53,759 nucleotides of DNA, from assembly GCA_024278935.1 (NCBI GenBank), contig JAJRSF010000039.1:1-53759 (forward strand), given 5' to 3'. The position numbers and the translations under genes were made by a program. A model generated the notes under the pieces. That model searched no databases, was not told the DNA's origin, and worked only from the letters and a program-made list of their open reading frames with translations. Origin of the DNA: Candidatus Zixiibacteriota bacterium. GTDB taxonomy: Bacteria; Zixibacteria; MSB-5A5; GN15; FEB-12. This document shows positions 8,295 through 18,204 of the stretch, in pieces; within the stretch, counting starts at the first letter, position 1, and each line of letters begins with the position of its first letter.

Positions 8295-9719
8295 CTACTC
8301 TAAGGGCTTAACATCAGATTGGTGACATGACTCACATTTGGATTCAAGCGGTTTATATAGAATATATTTTTCCGTTCCATTAACTGACTCTTTATGACAT
8401 CCCGAACAATCAACTTTTTTATGTGCCCCTAACAACTTATAAGAACTTCCTGTCTCATGATTAAACAGAGACTCCCGCCAATCAGATTCATTATGACAGT
8501 CAGTGCATGACTTAGTTTTACTAAACTGGCCCAAGTGACGGTCTATATGACAATCAATACATAACCGTTCTTTAGGTTTAAAATCAATTATCGGTTTGAC
8601 CGATTCGGTTAATTTATGACAGACAAAACAAGGTTGAGCAAGATGCGCCCCTGTCAGTTTAAACTCTGTTTCATTATGTGATGATATTGGGAATATCGCA
8701 GGCTTGAAACCATCAACTGTGTGACAACTTTCGCACTTCCCTTTGTCGGCACGTTTCGCAAACTGTTTCAGATGATAATCGTTATGACAGTCGAGACATT
8801 CGTTATATTGATTCTTTTTAAATTTCTTGTTTGGCTTATGACAGACATCACACTTAACAGATTTGTGTTTTCCCATTAACGGAAAGTCAGTTTTGTTGTG
8901 ATCAACATTCCGTTCATCTAAAATTTTCCAACCTTCTGTCACATGACATCTATTACAATCGTTACCAAATTTCCCTTTGTGAATATCAGTATGACACGAT
9001 GTGCAGTTGTTGAATTTTAAACCTATATATTTACTATACGATATATCTTTTTTAGAAACAGGCTTATCTTCGGTAATTGTTTTATGACATTTTTGACAAT
9101 CAACTTTTTTATGTTTCCCTGTCAGAACAAATTTAGACTTGTCATGTGCAAACAGTTCCGCTTTGACCCATCTATTTTGTGAATGACATTTTAAACAATC
9201 GTTACCGAGTTGAGTACGGTGTTCATCGAGATGACAATTCAAACAACCTTGGGTAAGCCCGAGCAATGTTTTGGTTATGTCTAGCTCAGGTTCTATTTGT
9301 AAAAGTTCATTAGAGATAAGAGCAGGGTTATGACAATCACGGCATAAAATTGATTTGTGTTTCCCTATAAGAGAATACCCGGTTAGTTCATGGTCAAACT
9401 CTTTCATCGGTTTTTCCCAATGAATAAGTTCAAAATCACGTCCGGCGTGATCGTTATGACAGTCAAAACATAATTTATTCTCAAGTTTCGTATACTTATA
9501 GTGCAGTCCTTTTTTCTCATCAATCTGATTTCTCAAAACCGTATGACACTCAAGACATTTTTTTGCCGATGGTCCTTCCCCTCAATCATGACACTTGGTA
9601 CAGTTTGTCAACCCCTCCAATTTTGCATGTGGCTCTGACAAATCACCCGGTGATAATTGTGCCTGCACAGCAATTGGGAGAAACAATATGCATAAAATTA
9701 TAACTCTTAAAATACCCAT
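8295..9719 (-). CDS. Secreted 17-heme cytochrome c, interrupted by in-frame UGA at 9582-9584
   Basis: The ATG at 9719 opens a signal peptide (ILCILFLPIAVQAQ) and the first heme motif CTKCH. Codon 46 is then TGA, after which the same frame continues with GEGPSAKKCLECH and sixteen further CXXCH motifs to 8295. Without the N-terminal piece the product would lack an export signal and its first heme, so this is one gene. Family members I remember have Leu at the stop position (CHDLGEGPS), so TTA to TGA is a simple explanation. Selenocysteine is unlikely because I see no clear hairpin downstream. The start overlaps the cytochrome b gene by 13 bases. Probable role: periplasmic electron carrier between the inner-membrane module and the outer-membrane cytochrome/barrel pair. 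Confidence 0.85.
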
Positions 9720-10585
9720 CGGTACCCCATCAGAACAGTAATTCCCACATGAACAAACATGATTAAAAACATTATCCAGGCAAATGGTTTGTGAACAACA
9801 TGCCAAAGATGAAAAACGTTTGTCACTGCTCCTAAGAAAACTTTACGTCGATGTAGTAGTGATTTTCTTTTTGAGAAAGAGATGATTCTCTTAATAGCTT
9901 TTGGAGGAAATTCAGGGTGCGTACGTTTTATAAAACTTTTAAGTTTCCAGAAACGAAACGGTCTTTTAATATCATCGATCATGATTTGAAACATAGCACT
10001 CAGTCGATTTTTTTCATCATGAAAATTTACTTCTGTCATCTGATTTACTTTTTCCATAACATCGATGGGGACATCAAATTCTTTCACAAGCAAATTGGAT
10101 AATTCAAGGTTCTTTTCTTCAACTGCTCCTAAAGCTAACTCATGGCCCTCTTCGTCCCTCGGAATCTGAATATAGATATACCGTCCGAGTATTCCTGAAA
10201 ACATAACTGCTAACATCGAAAAATATGATACAGAAACTAGCCCGTGCAGTTTACCTGCTGTATGCAATGTTATAAGCAGTGGCCCGATTATACCAAAGAA
10301 AATATGAATGTTTAACCATTTCCGAATATTGCCAAACCGAAGACCAAACAGGAACCGTTTACGAGCTGAGTATAAAAAAAGTAAAATGACAAACGATGAA
10401 CCTATAATACCAAAGCCATGTCCCCATAAGCCTCCCGGTTTTAAATCTCTATGCTGAGGATTATGCGGTCTATCTTTGAGGTCAGAGAGATAATAGTCCA
10501 ACCCCTCGTAAGCAAAATATATTATTGCCACAATACTTGCCAGATAGAGGAGAGTTATAAATATATTAAATGATTTATTTTTCAT
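9707..10585 (-). CDS. Membrane cytochrome b-like protein
   Basis: 292 residues with about five membrane helices: near the N-terminus, GLWGHGFGIIGSSFVILLF, IHIFFGIIGPLLITLHTAG, VSVSYFSMLAVMFSGILG, and HKPFAWIMFLIMFVHVGIT. Histidines inside or at the ends of helices (WGHG, IHIFF, TLHTAG, HKPF, VHVG) are placed as bis-His heme b ligands. About 100 charged residues separate the last two helices. The start overlaps the oxidoreductase stop in an ATGA, and the stop overlaps the 17-heme cytochrome start, indicating tight coupling. It probably takes electrons from the flavin/Fe-S protein or from quinol and passes them to the periplasmic cytochromes. Precise family uncertain. Confidence 0.8.
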   Translation of the reverse strand: MKNKSFNIFITLLYLASIVAIIYFAYEGLDYYLSDLKDRPHNPQHRDLKPGGLWGHGFGIIGSSFVILLFLYSARKRFLFGLRFGNIRKWLNIHIFFGIIGPLLITLHTAGKLHGLVSVSYFSMLAVMFSGILGRYIYIQIPRDEEGHELALGAVEEKNLELSNLLVKEFDVPIDVMEKVNQMTEVNFHDEKNRLSAMFQIMIDDIKRPFRFWKLKSFIKRTHPEFPPKAIKRIISFSKRKSLLHRRKVFLGAVTNVFHLWHVVHKPFAWIMFLIMFVHVGITVLMGYRWVF

Positions 10586-11889
10586 TGTACTCCAAATTTT
10601 GTTTCCATTTCAATACCGATATTTTGTACAAAGACCGTTGGTAATTCACCGCCGATTAAAACGAACAGATAATCATTACTAATCGTTATTTCATCATCTT
10701 TTAGTTTTAAAACAACCGACTGGTCATCTATTGATTTGACTTGTGACTCAAACAATATTTTCAGCCACCCGGCTTTTTCAGCTGCTACAATTTGTGACCT
10801 GTTCTTTTCTTTGATCCGACTGAAGGCATCTTTGCGATACGAAAGTGTCACCGTGGTTCCTTCTTGTTCTCCCAAGCGGAGAGCAGCTTCAACAGCAGAG
10901 TCTCCCCCACCTACTACCAAGATATGTTTATTCTTATACTGTTCAGGGTCTATCAACTTGTATGTTACTTTTGTCGTTGCTTCACCGACTACGCCTAATT
11001 TCCTTGGACTACCACGACGTCCGATGGCAAGAAGAATCCTTTTTGCGGTATAGCGTGTCTTGCTTGAAACAATATTAAACAGATCGCCATCTTTGGTAAT
11101 AGACTCAACTTTTTCACCGAGGTTTATTTTAATATTATTTTTCTTGGTGATTGTTTCCCAGAGTTCCAAAAGAGATTCTTTTTTGATTTCACGTTGATTA
11201 AATTTTCCGTAGAGTGGTATATCCATCGGTTGTGTCATTACAAGTTTCTGTCTCGGAAAAGAAAACACTGTACCACCAAAATCCTGTTCCTGTTCCAACG
11301 TCAAGTAGCTCAGCTTTTCTTTTTTTGCCTGTAAAGTAGCAGCTAACCCGGCAGGACCACTTCCGACAATTAAAATATCATAACATCCATTGTTTCTATT
11401 CGACAAAGATTTTGATATATATTCAACAGCTTCTTTCCCCTGTGTGATAGCGTTGCGAACAAGCCCCATACCGCCTAGTTCCCCTGCGATATAGACACCA
11501 TCAATATTTGTCTCAAATGTTTCTTTCACCGACGGTATATCCACTCCTCGACTGGCAGTCCCAAAAACTAAAGAGATCGCATCGGTTGGACACGCCGATT
11601 GACAGGCTCCATGCCCGATACATTTTGATGGTTGAATTATTTGGGCTCTCCCATTTACAATACCAAGTATCTCCCCTTCAGGACAAGCAGTAACACAGGC
11701 ACCGGCCATGATGCATTGATTCGGGTCGATTTTAGGATGCAGTGTTACCGGCTCAGTCATTCCCGATTGTAAGTTTTCCTGATACTGCTGTACTGCATCT
11801 GATGACTTACTGCTATGCTTTTTCCAATAAAAAAAAGGAATAAATATTATTAATAGCGAAGTAAAGAAATAGATTAATGTCTCAATCAT
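10582..11889 (-). CDS. Membrane-tethered Fe-S/FAD pyridine-nucleotide-type oxidoreductase
   Basis: 435 residues. One N-terminal membrane helix (about 4-20) is followed by a ferredoxin-like section with Cys 59, 65, 69 and Cys 90, 96, 100. A FAD-binding site follows (ILIVGSGPAGLAA, about 172-184), then a second dinucleotide site (ILVVGGGDSAVEAALRL, about 323-339), as in thioredoxin-reductase-like enzymes. Each cluster motif lacks the usual second cysteine (Ala62 and His93 occupy it), which favours [3Fe-4S] clusters or other ligands. The gene is first in the cytochrome operon and overlaps the cytochrome b gene by ATGA. It could oxidise NAD(P)H and feed the conduit, or work in reverse. The CXXC redox pair of true thioredoxin reductases is not evident. 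Confidence 0.88.
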   Translation of the reverse strand: MIETLIYFFTSLLIIFIPFFYWKKHSSKSSDAVQQYQENLQSGMTEPVTLHPKIDPNQCIMAGACVTACPEGEILGIVNGRAQIIQPSKCIGHGACQSACPTDAISLVFGTASRGVDIPSVKETFETNIDGVYIAGELGGMGLVRNAITQGKEAVEYISKSLSNRNNGCYDILIVGSGPAGLAATLQAKKEKLSYLTLEQEQDFGGTVFSFPRQKLVMTQPMDIPLYGKFNQREIKKESLLELWETITKKNNIKINLGEKVESITKDGDLFNIVSSKTRYTAKRILLAIGRRGSPRKLGVVGEATTKVTYKLIDPEQYKNKHILVVGGGDSAVEAALRLGEQEGTTVTLSYRKDAFSRIKEKNRSQIVAAEKAGWLKILFESQVKSIDDQSVVLKLKDDEITISNDYLFVLIGGELPTVFVQNIGIEMETKFGVQ

Positions 11890-12222
11890 TAAAAAGCCTC
11901 TAAATTTGTTTGCTGTATTAGTATATTATATGTTCTATCGGTAGTTAAAGTCTACTATTTTAATCTTTTTTTTTACAAAACCACTATTCTGTACTTTGTA
12001 GATTACAATATCGACAATCATTCATTAACAAGCTATCACGAATGCCCGTAATACGATACGGTACTTCTATAAATATTAGCATTACGTTAGTTCTCGCTAC
12101 AACATCAAAATATTATTTTTTCATTCATACTACTTCTACTCAATATTTGTAGCGATGTTAATGTTTTTTAAAAGTGTACTTATTGGTTCAGTTTTTGCAC
12201 AATACTGTCGATTGAATTAGAT
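11890..12222. other. Divergent intergenic region between the cytochrome operon and the GAF/PAS/LuxR regulator gene
   Basis: No gene is seen. It must contain the promoters of both the minus-strand cytochrome operon (GAGG just before 11889) and the plus-strand regulator. The sequence is very AT-rich, and I found no convincing symmetric operator. The position suggests that the regulator may control the operon. Confidence 0.5.
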
Positions 12223-14235
12223 ATGAATAACAGAATTAAGAATCTCAATAATTTCTCAAATATCGCTACTATTGTTGAAGAAAATAAATTCCCTGTAATT
12301 CTACAAAGAGAATTAACATTACAAATTCTTACAATATTAAATAAACAATCATCCAAAATTGATATAATACGCGAAGTACTCTGCGAAATAAAAAAACAAA
12401 CCGGAAACGATGCTGTCGGAATCCGTCTTAAAAATGGCGATGACTTCCCCTACTACGAAACATCCGGATTTTCTGATAACTTTGTTCGTGCTGAATCAAG
12501 TGTATGTGCAATAGATCACAATGGAAAACCACTATTTGATAAGAATGGCAACAATTGTCTTGAATGTTTTTGTGGTGATGTTCTGAGAGGAAGGTTTAAC
12601 TCTGCTCTTTCAGTCTTCACAAGCTTAGGTAGCTTTTGGACAAATAGTACTACTGAATTATTGTCAACGAGATCGTCTGAACTATTACAGACTCGCACTC
12701 GAAACAGATGTAACAAAGATGGCTATGAATCGGTTGCTCTTATTCCTCTTATTGCAGGCTATGAAATAATAGGTCTCCTGCAGTTAAATGATCGCAGAAA
12801 AAACAGATTTACACGAAGCGATATTGACTACTTTGAAGAACTGGGTAACTCTATTGGAGTTGCTATGTCTCGAAAGCATGCTGAAGAGATTAAAGAAAAA
12901 TCAAGCAGAGCTTTTCAAATGTTGAGCGAATGCAACCAAGTCCTGATTAAGACAAAAAACGAATTATCATTACTTACTGATGTATGTGAATTGATCGTAA
13001 AAATTGGCGGGTATAGTCTTGCATGGGTTGGGTTTGCTGAAAATGACGAAGATAAAACTGTCAAAATGGTAGCCCAAATGGGCAACGAAAATAAATATTT
13101 AGAGAATCTCAATGTGAGTTGGGATAATTCTGAATTAGGTCAAGGTCCAACAGGAAAAGCTATCCAAAGCAAGAAACCACAAATTGTTAAAAACATGTTA
13201 ACAAATATAGATTCTAAACCTTGGAGAGATGCCGCTTTATCAAATAGCTATCAATCGTCAATAGCATTACCTCTTATTGGAAATAGCGGAGTTATTGGTG
13301 CTTTAAATATATATTCAAGTGACCCGGATGGGTTTGAACATAATGAAGTTATTGTACTCACAAGGCTCGCAGAAAACTTAGCATATGGTATAGAAACTTT
13401 AAAATCTACGAGCAAACGTCAAGTTATTGAAGAAAAACTTCATAATAGTGAAAACAAACTTCTTGAAGCACAAAAAATAGCTCAATTAGGATATTATGTC
13501 TTTAATATAACAACCGGTTTTTGGACAAGCTCAAAAGAACTTGATGCTATTTTTGGTATGAATAATAGTTGTACAAAAGATATGCCGTATTGGTTGAGTA
13601 CAGTACATCCTGACCATAGAGAAATGATGTCATCATATTTACTCAATGATATTCTCCGTCAAAATAAAAAATTTGATAAAGAGTATAAAATCATTGACAC
13701 TAATACAGGAGAAGTAAAATGGGGGCATGGTTTAGGTAATCTAAAATTTGATGATGACGGTAACCCGACTGAGATGTTTGGTACTATTCAAGATATAACT
13801 GAACACAAAAAGGCTGAAAAAGCATTAGAAGAATCCAACATCGCTCTCAAAGAAATTTTGTCTACAATAGAAACTGAAAAAAAAGAACAATTGCTTTCTG
13901 TGCAGGCTCATGTAAACAGAACCGTTTTACCACTTGTTAGAAAGCTCGAAATCGGAGCAAGCGAATTTCAAGCTAATTACATTTCTCTCATTATTGAGAA
14001 CCTTAAGACCGTTGTTTCCCCTTTTGTAGGAAAACTTGAAGCTCGTTTTATCAATCTATCTCCTAGAGAAATTGAAATCTGTAAAATGCTCAAAGATGGC
14101 ATGACTTCAAAAGAAATAGCAGAAACTTTAAACACCTCAGTCGGAACAGTCTTTAATCAACGAAAAGCAATACGGAAAAAGTTAAATATCTCAAACGACA
14201 AAGTTAATCTCATTACATTCCTTAATTCTATTTAA
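12223..14235 (+). CDS. GAF-GAF-PAS-LuxR one-component transcriptional regulator
   Basis: 670 residues. The first GAF-like domain (about 25-215) has a Cys-rich insert (NCLECFCGDVLRG, then RTRNRC) ending in GYESVALIPL and EIIGLLQLNDRR. A second GAF domain spans about 240-400. A PAS/PAC domain spans about 420-530 (GTIQDITEHKKAE). An amphipathic helix then leads to a LuxR-type helix-turn-helix (about 605-665: LSPREIEICKMLKDGMTSKE). There is no kinase domain, so sensing and DNA binding are in one polypeptide. The clustered cysteines suggest a metal, Fe-S or redox-active sensor, but this is unproven. No clear Shine-Dalgarno precedes the ATG. It is divergent from the cytochrome operon and upstream of a porin gene; either could be its target. 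Confidence 0.88.
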   Translation: MNNRIKNLNNFSNIATIVEENKFPVILQRELTLQILTILNKQSSKIDIIREVLCEIKKQTGNDAVGIRLKNGDDFPYYETSGFSDNFVRAESSVCAIDHNGKPLFDKNGNNCLECFCGDVLRGRFNSALSVFTSLGSFWTNSTTELLSTRSSELLQTRTRNRCNKDGYESVALIPLIAGYEIIGLLQLNDRRKNRFTRSDIDYFEELGNSIGVAMSRKHAEEIKEKSSRAFQMLSECNQVLIKTKNELSLLTDVCELIVKIGGYSLAWVGFAENDEDKTVKMVAQMGNENKYLENLNVSWDNSELGQGPTGKAIQSKKPQIVKNMLTNIDSKPWRDAALSNSYQSSIALPLIGNSGVIGALNIYSSDPDGFEHNEVIVLTRLAENLAYGIETLKSTSKRQVIEEKLHNSENKLLEAQKIAQLGYYVFNITTGFWTSSKELDAIFGMNNSCTKDMPYWLSTVHPDHREMMSSYLLNDILRQNKKFDKEYKIIDTNTGEVKWGHGLGNLKFDDDGNPTEMFGTIQDITEHKKAEKALEESNIALKEILSTIETEKKEQLLSVQAHVNRTVLPLVRKLEIGASEFQANYISLIIENLKTVVSPFVGKLEARFINLSPREIEICKMLKDGMTSKEIAETLNTSVGTVFNQRKAIRKKLNISNDKVNLITFLNSI

Positions 14236-14378
14236 TCCAAACTATTTAATCGTTTATTTTTACTAATTTTTATATGTTTAATAGCCCAAATAACATTAAT
14301 AGGAACTAACTTTTATTAGAAAACCCACACTTCACCAAAGATAAGCAGTGGAGGACCAATCGCTTAGCATTTTTAATG

Positions 14379-14421
14379 CATAATATGAATTGGATATACA
14401 GTATATCCAATTCATATTATG
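14379..14421. repeat. Perfect 20-bp inverted repeat with 3-base loop in the 14236-14558 intergenic region
   Basis: Arms at 14379-14398 and 14402-14421 are exact reverse complements around the loop CAG. There is no T-tract after it, so it is not a typical intrinsic terminator. It lies between the LuxR-type regulator and the porin gene and could be an operator, a cruciform or an RNA hairpin. The rest of this 320-base gap shows no gene. Confidence 0.85.
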
Positions 14422-14558
14422 TATAAGTCCTTTAAGTAAAGTCAAGAAGAACCGAAATCAGTTACCAACAAGGATAATAGATAAGAATAAGCATGATTAA
14501 ATAAATGCATATATATAATTTCTAGTCAAAAATGCAAATCTTTAAATGGAGTAAAATA

Positions 14559-16115
14559 ATGAAAATTTTCTTTATCTGGTGTATTATCTTTACTATAACA
14601 CTGTGTGGAAGCTCGGCGTTAGGGCAAGATTTTGGACAGCTACTTGATGCCGTAAATAAACTAGAAGTAAGTCTGAAAAAATTAGTTACAGCTGAATCAG
14701 CAGTAAGAGAATTAAAATTTGCTGAATTTCAAGTAAAATTGGACGCACTTTCTAATACAAATTCAAATAGTAATGATTTATCTCAAATCAAAGCAGAGCT
14801 TGCTGAGTTGAAACTTCAGAACAACAAGCGGGCTATTAAGTCTACGATCTCTGAATCACAAGTAATGGAACTTCTCAACGAAGTGGAGCTGTCTAAAGCG
14901 GAAATCAATCACTTAAAAGACTTGATGGATACAAATCCAACTTTACTGGTTTCATTAGAGGGTGGAGTGGTATCAAAAAAAACCTCTAATGATTCTCAGT
15001 ATGAGAAATTAAACGATCAAATTGAAGACCTGAATGCAAGGCTTAAGATATTAAACAAACCTGCTCAGAAACTTACAATACCTAAGACCACCGTCAATGG
15101 ACGTATGTACAGTCACGGTATGGTCGATTTCTCCGACGACAACGAAAACTATAATGAATTCGCCTTGTCTCGGGCTTATGTTACTCTTAAGTCAAAATTG
15201 TCTAACTATGCAAGCGTCAGAATCACATCCGATTTGAGATCTATTGATAACAAGTACAATATAATCCTTAAATATGCTTATCTTGATTGGAAGCCGGCAT
15301 TCACCAAGAGTTATGCAAAACTACGTTTTGGACTTCAGCCCACCCTATATATCGACCAAATGAACAAGCTTTGGGGGCGGCGATATGTGGAAAAAACTGT
15401 AAGTGATAAACGGAAGTTTCTAACTTCATCCGATTTAGGAATATCAACTACTCTTGGCTTCGGATCAAAATCCAAATACGGATTTGTCAACATAGCATTA
15501 CTCAATGGTACTAGCTATACACATGTGCAAGAACTTAATTCTAATAAAGATATCAGCTTGGTGGGGCTGGTAAAACCATTAAAAGATCTAAAGGCTTTTT
15601 CTAAAAGTACTTTAATGTTGCAATTATACTCTGGTACACAGAATAAAGCATTAGATGATATAACTTCCGTTGATACTGTCTCAGCCCTATGGGATACTAC
15701 TGTTACTGTAGTAAGTGCATCAGACTGGAAACGTCAGATAGTTTCATTTGGTGGACTTCTCGCATGGAACAGCACTTTAGATTTCGGCTTTGATATGAAC
15801 TTTACTACCGTTGGTACAGGTGCCGGTGAAAGTGCTGTAAAAAAACAAGGGTTATCGTTCTTTAGCACTTTCTATCTAAAAAAACTTGTAAACAATAATT
15901 CCTTCATGAACAGTATCAATTTCTTCGGACGAGTGGATATCTACGACCCAAATACAAGTAATATTGACGACGGAACCACTTGGGGGATTTTAGGAATCGA
16001 AAGTGTACCTGTAAAGGGCTTCAAAGTAGCTCTTAATTACCGTTTCACAAATTATGAAAACGTTGCTAAAGACGGCGACAACACAATGTATGTAAATACA
16101 TTATTCAAATTCTAA
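14559..16115 (+). CDS. OprO/OprP-like porin with N-terminal coiled coil
   Basis: About 518 residues. The start at 14559 has GGAG 7 bases upstream; an earlier in-frame ATG at 14532 lacks one. A signal peptide (FTITLCGSSALGQ) is followed by about 150 residues of heptad-rich helix. A barrel of alternating strands then begins NGRMYSHGMVDFSDDNENYN, with typical phosphate-selective-porin features (AYLDWKP, KLRFGLQP, LSRAYVTLKSKLS) and a terminal Phe. Porins of this type admit small anions or other solutes through the outer membrane. The helix may trimerise or bind peptidoglycan. It lies 25 bases upstream of the chemoreceptor gene and may be co-transcribed with it. Substrate unknown. Confidence 0.82.
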   Translation: MKIFFIWCIIFTITLCGSSALGQDFGQLLDAVNKLEVSLKKLVTAESAVRELKFAEFQVKLDALSNTNSNSNDLSQIKAELAELKLQNNKRAIKSTISESQVMELLNEVELSKAEINHLKDLMDTNPTLLVSLEGGVVSKKTSNDSQYEKLNDQIEDLNARLKILNKPAQKLTIPKTTVNGRMYSHGMVDFSDDNENYNEFALSRAYVTLKSKLSNYASVRITSDLRSIDNKYNIILKYAYLDWKPAFTKSYAKLRFGLQPTLYIDQMNKLWGRRYVEKTVSDKRKFLTSSDLGISTTLGFGSKSKYGFVNIALLNGTSYTHVQELNSNKDISLVGLVKPLKDLKAFSKSTLMLQLYSGTQNKALDDITSVDTVSALWDTTVTVVSASDWKRQIVSFGGLLAWNSTLDFGFDMNFTTVGTGAGESAVKKQGLSFFSTFYLKKLVNNNSFMNSINFFGRVDIYDPNTSNIDDGTTWGILGIESVPVKGFKVALNYRFTNYENVAKDGDNTMYVNTLFKF

Positions 16116-16140
16116 AATAAAACTTAAAAAGGATACAAAT

Positions 16141-18189
16141 ATGAAAAGTTACAAAGATTTTAAAATAGGAACTAAATTATATTCTGGTTTCGGAGCAGTT
16201 TTAGTTTTACTTGCGGTTGTCGCTTTTATGTCCTACGACAACCTTATGAATACTGAAAAAGGTTTTATTAACCTAATTCATGGCGATATTTCCATTGAAA
16301 TACAAAATGCCAATATTGATCGTTATATGCTTCAGGCACGTCGAAATGAAAAAGACTTTCTGCTACGTAAAGAGATTAAGCATCTAGAGAAAGTCGACAA
16401 AGCTGTAGCCAACCTCAAAAAGGAAGCGAATTTGTTACTTGAACTGGAGCAAAAAGCAGGCAACCAACAAGGTATTAAAGATGCAAATTTAATTCTGGAG
16501 TATGCTGATCAATACTTAGACGGTTTCCACAATATAGTAAAGGAATATCAGACAATAGGATTGGATCATGCTTCTGGTTTACAAGGTCAGTTCAGAGTTG
16601 CAGCAAGTGAGTTAGCAGGTATTATCAATAATGCAAATGAGCAACTTCTTCAAATCAACCTATTGACAATCAGAAAAGAAGAAAAAGATTATTTGCTACT
16701 CGGTGATGAAAAATACATCAAACGCACTATTGATAAATTAGCAACCCTGCAATTAAATGCTTATGCAAGCGGTTTGAGTGCCGAGGATAAAATTGCTGTT
16801 AAAATTACAACTCAGAAATATGAAAAAGGTTTTCTAAAACTTGTAGAGAAGAACATAGCAATAGAAAAGAATATGATTGTTATGATTGATGCTGCCAACA
16901 AATTAGAACCGATTGTTAATGAAGGGTACTATAGTGCTAAAGAGAATGCAACTGCTAAGGAAATTTTGACAATTGAAACTGCAGAAAGTAATGCCCAGAT
17001 ACCTATTTGGATATCCGCAATCGCCCTCTTGATGGGTGGCTTCATCGCTTTCTATGTGGCACGCATTATCTCTCGTCCAATTTCAGACATCGCCACTATA
17101 GCCGAACTCATCTCCACCGGTGATATCGACCATACAATCAAAGTAAATTCAAAAGATGAAACCGGACAACTGGCGCAATCATTCCAGAACCTGATAAATT
17201 ATATGAAGGAACTAGCCGAAGCAGCCAATCAGATTGCCTCCAACAATCTTACTATTGATGTCAAACCAAAATCAGACAAAGATGTTCTAGGTAGTTCTTT
17301 TACAAAAATGATTTCAAACCTAACCGGAGTAGTACATCAACTAAACGCGACTGCAGAACAAGTTGTTTCTGCTGCCACTTAAGTTGCATCTTCTTCTGAA
17401 CAAATGTCTCGCGGTGCTAAAGATCAAACAGATCAAGTTACACAGATTTCCACCGCAATTGAAGAAATGACTGTAACCATTGTAGAGTCTTCAAAAAATG
17501 CCGGCGAAGCCAACAGTGCCGCTGATCAAGCAGGTCAAACTGCTGGTGATGGTGCCCAAATTGTAAGTGAAACTATTCAGGGTATGCAGGAAATAGCAAA
17601 TGTAGTCAAAGAATCAGGAGAATCTGTAGCTAAATTAGCACGATCAGCTGATCAAATTGGTGAAATCGTTGGAGTCATTGACGATATTGCCGACCAAACT
17701 AATCTGCTCGCATTAAACGCTGCTATTGAAGCTGCCAGAGCAGGTGAACAAGGACGTGGCTTTGCTGTTGTTGCTGATGAAGTGCGGAAACTTGCTGAAC
17801 GTACCGGTAAAGCAACCAGTGAAATTACAGATATGATCAAAGGTATTCAAGTTGAAACAAACGAAGCTGTTCAGTCTATGGAAAAAGGTGTGAAAGAAGT
17901 TGATCACGGTCGTGAATTAACTGATAAAGCCGGTTCAAGCTTGAACGAAATCGTAACTATGTCCGGTCAAGTTGTTGATATGATTCAGCAGATAGCAACA
18001 GCATCTGAAGAACAATCATCAGCCGCTGAACAGATTTCTCAAAACATGGAAAATATAGCATCCATCGCAAGAGAATCTGCCACAGGTGCCGAACAATCTG
18101 CCGCAGCTGCCGAACAACTAAACCAAAACGCTGAAGGTATGAAACAAATAGTTGGTCAATTCAAAATAAACGAAACTACCAACGCCTAG
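16141..18189 (+). CDS. Methyl-accepting chemotaxis protein, interrupted by in-frame UAA at 17380-17382
   Basis: Restored length is about 682 residues. A first membrane helix (about 14-31) precedes a long helical periplasmic sensor ([11 protein letters not shown] and [16 protein letters not shown], the helical-bimodular type). A second helix lies at about 283-306, then HAMP, then the signalling hairpin with [20 protein letters not shown] and [18 protein letters not shown]. Codon 414 is TAA, in SAAT[16 protein letters not shown], where receptors of this kind carry Gln; a single CAA to TAA change explains it. The downstream piece has an ATG at 17404 but no membrane part. CheW follows 15 bases later, so the pair forms a chemotaxis unit. 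Ligand unknown. As written, the gene would be non-functional unless the stop is an error. Confidence 0.88.
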
Positions 18190-18204
18190 AAATGAGAGTA
18201 TAAT

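Noticed and set aside
9530-9584. Selenocysteine reading of UGA in the 17-heme cytochrome
   Set aside because: No stem with a suitable loop was found in the expected window, and the residue is Leu in remembered relatives.
17404-18189. Independent soluble chemoreceptor starting at 17404
   Set aside because: The upstream frame is continuous with it apart from one stop codon, and it begins in the middle of the signalling domain.
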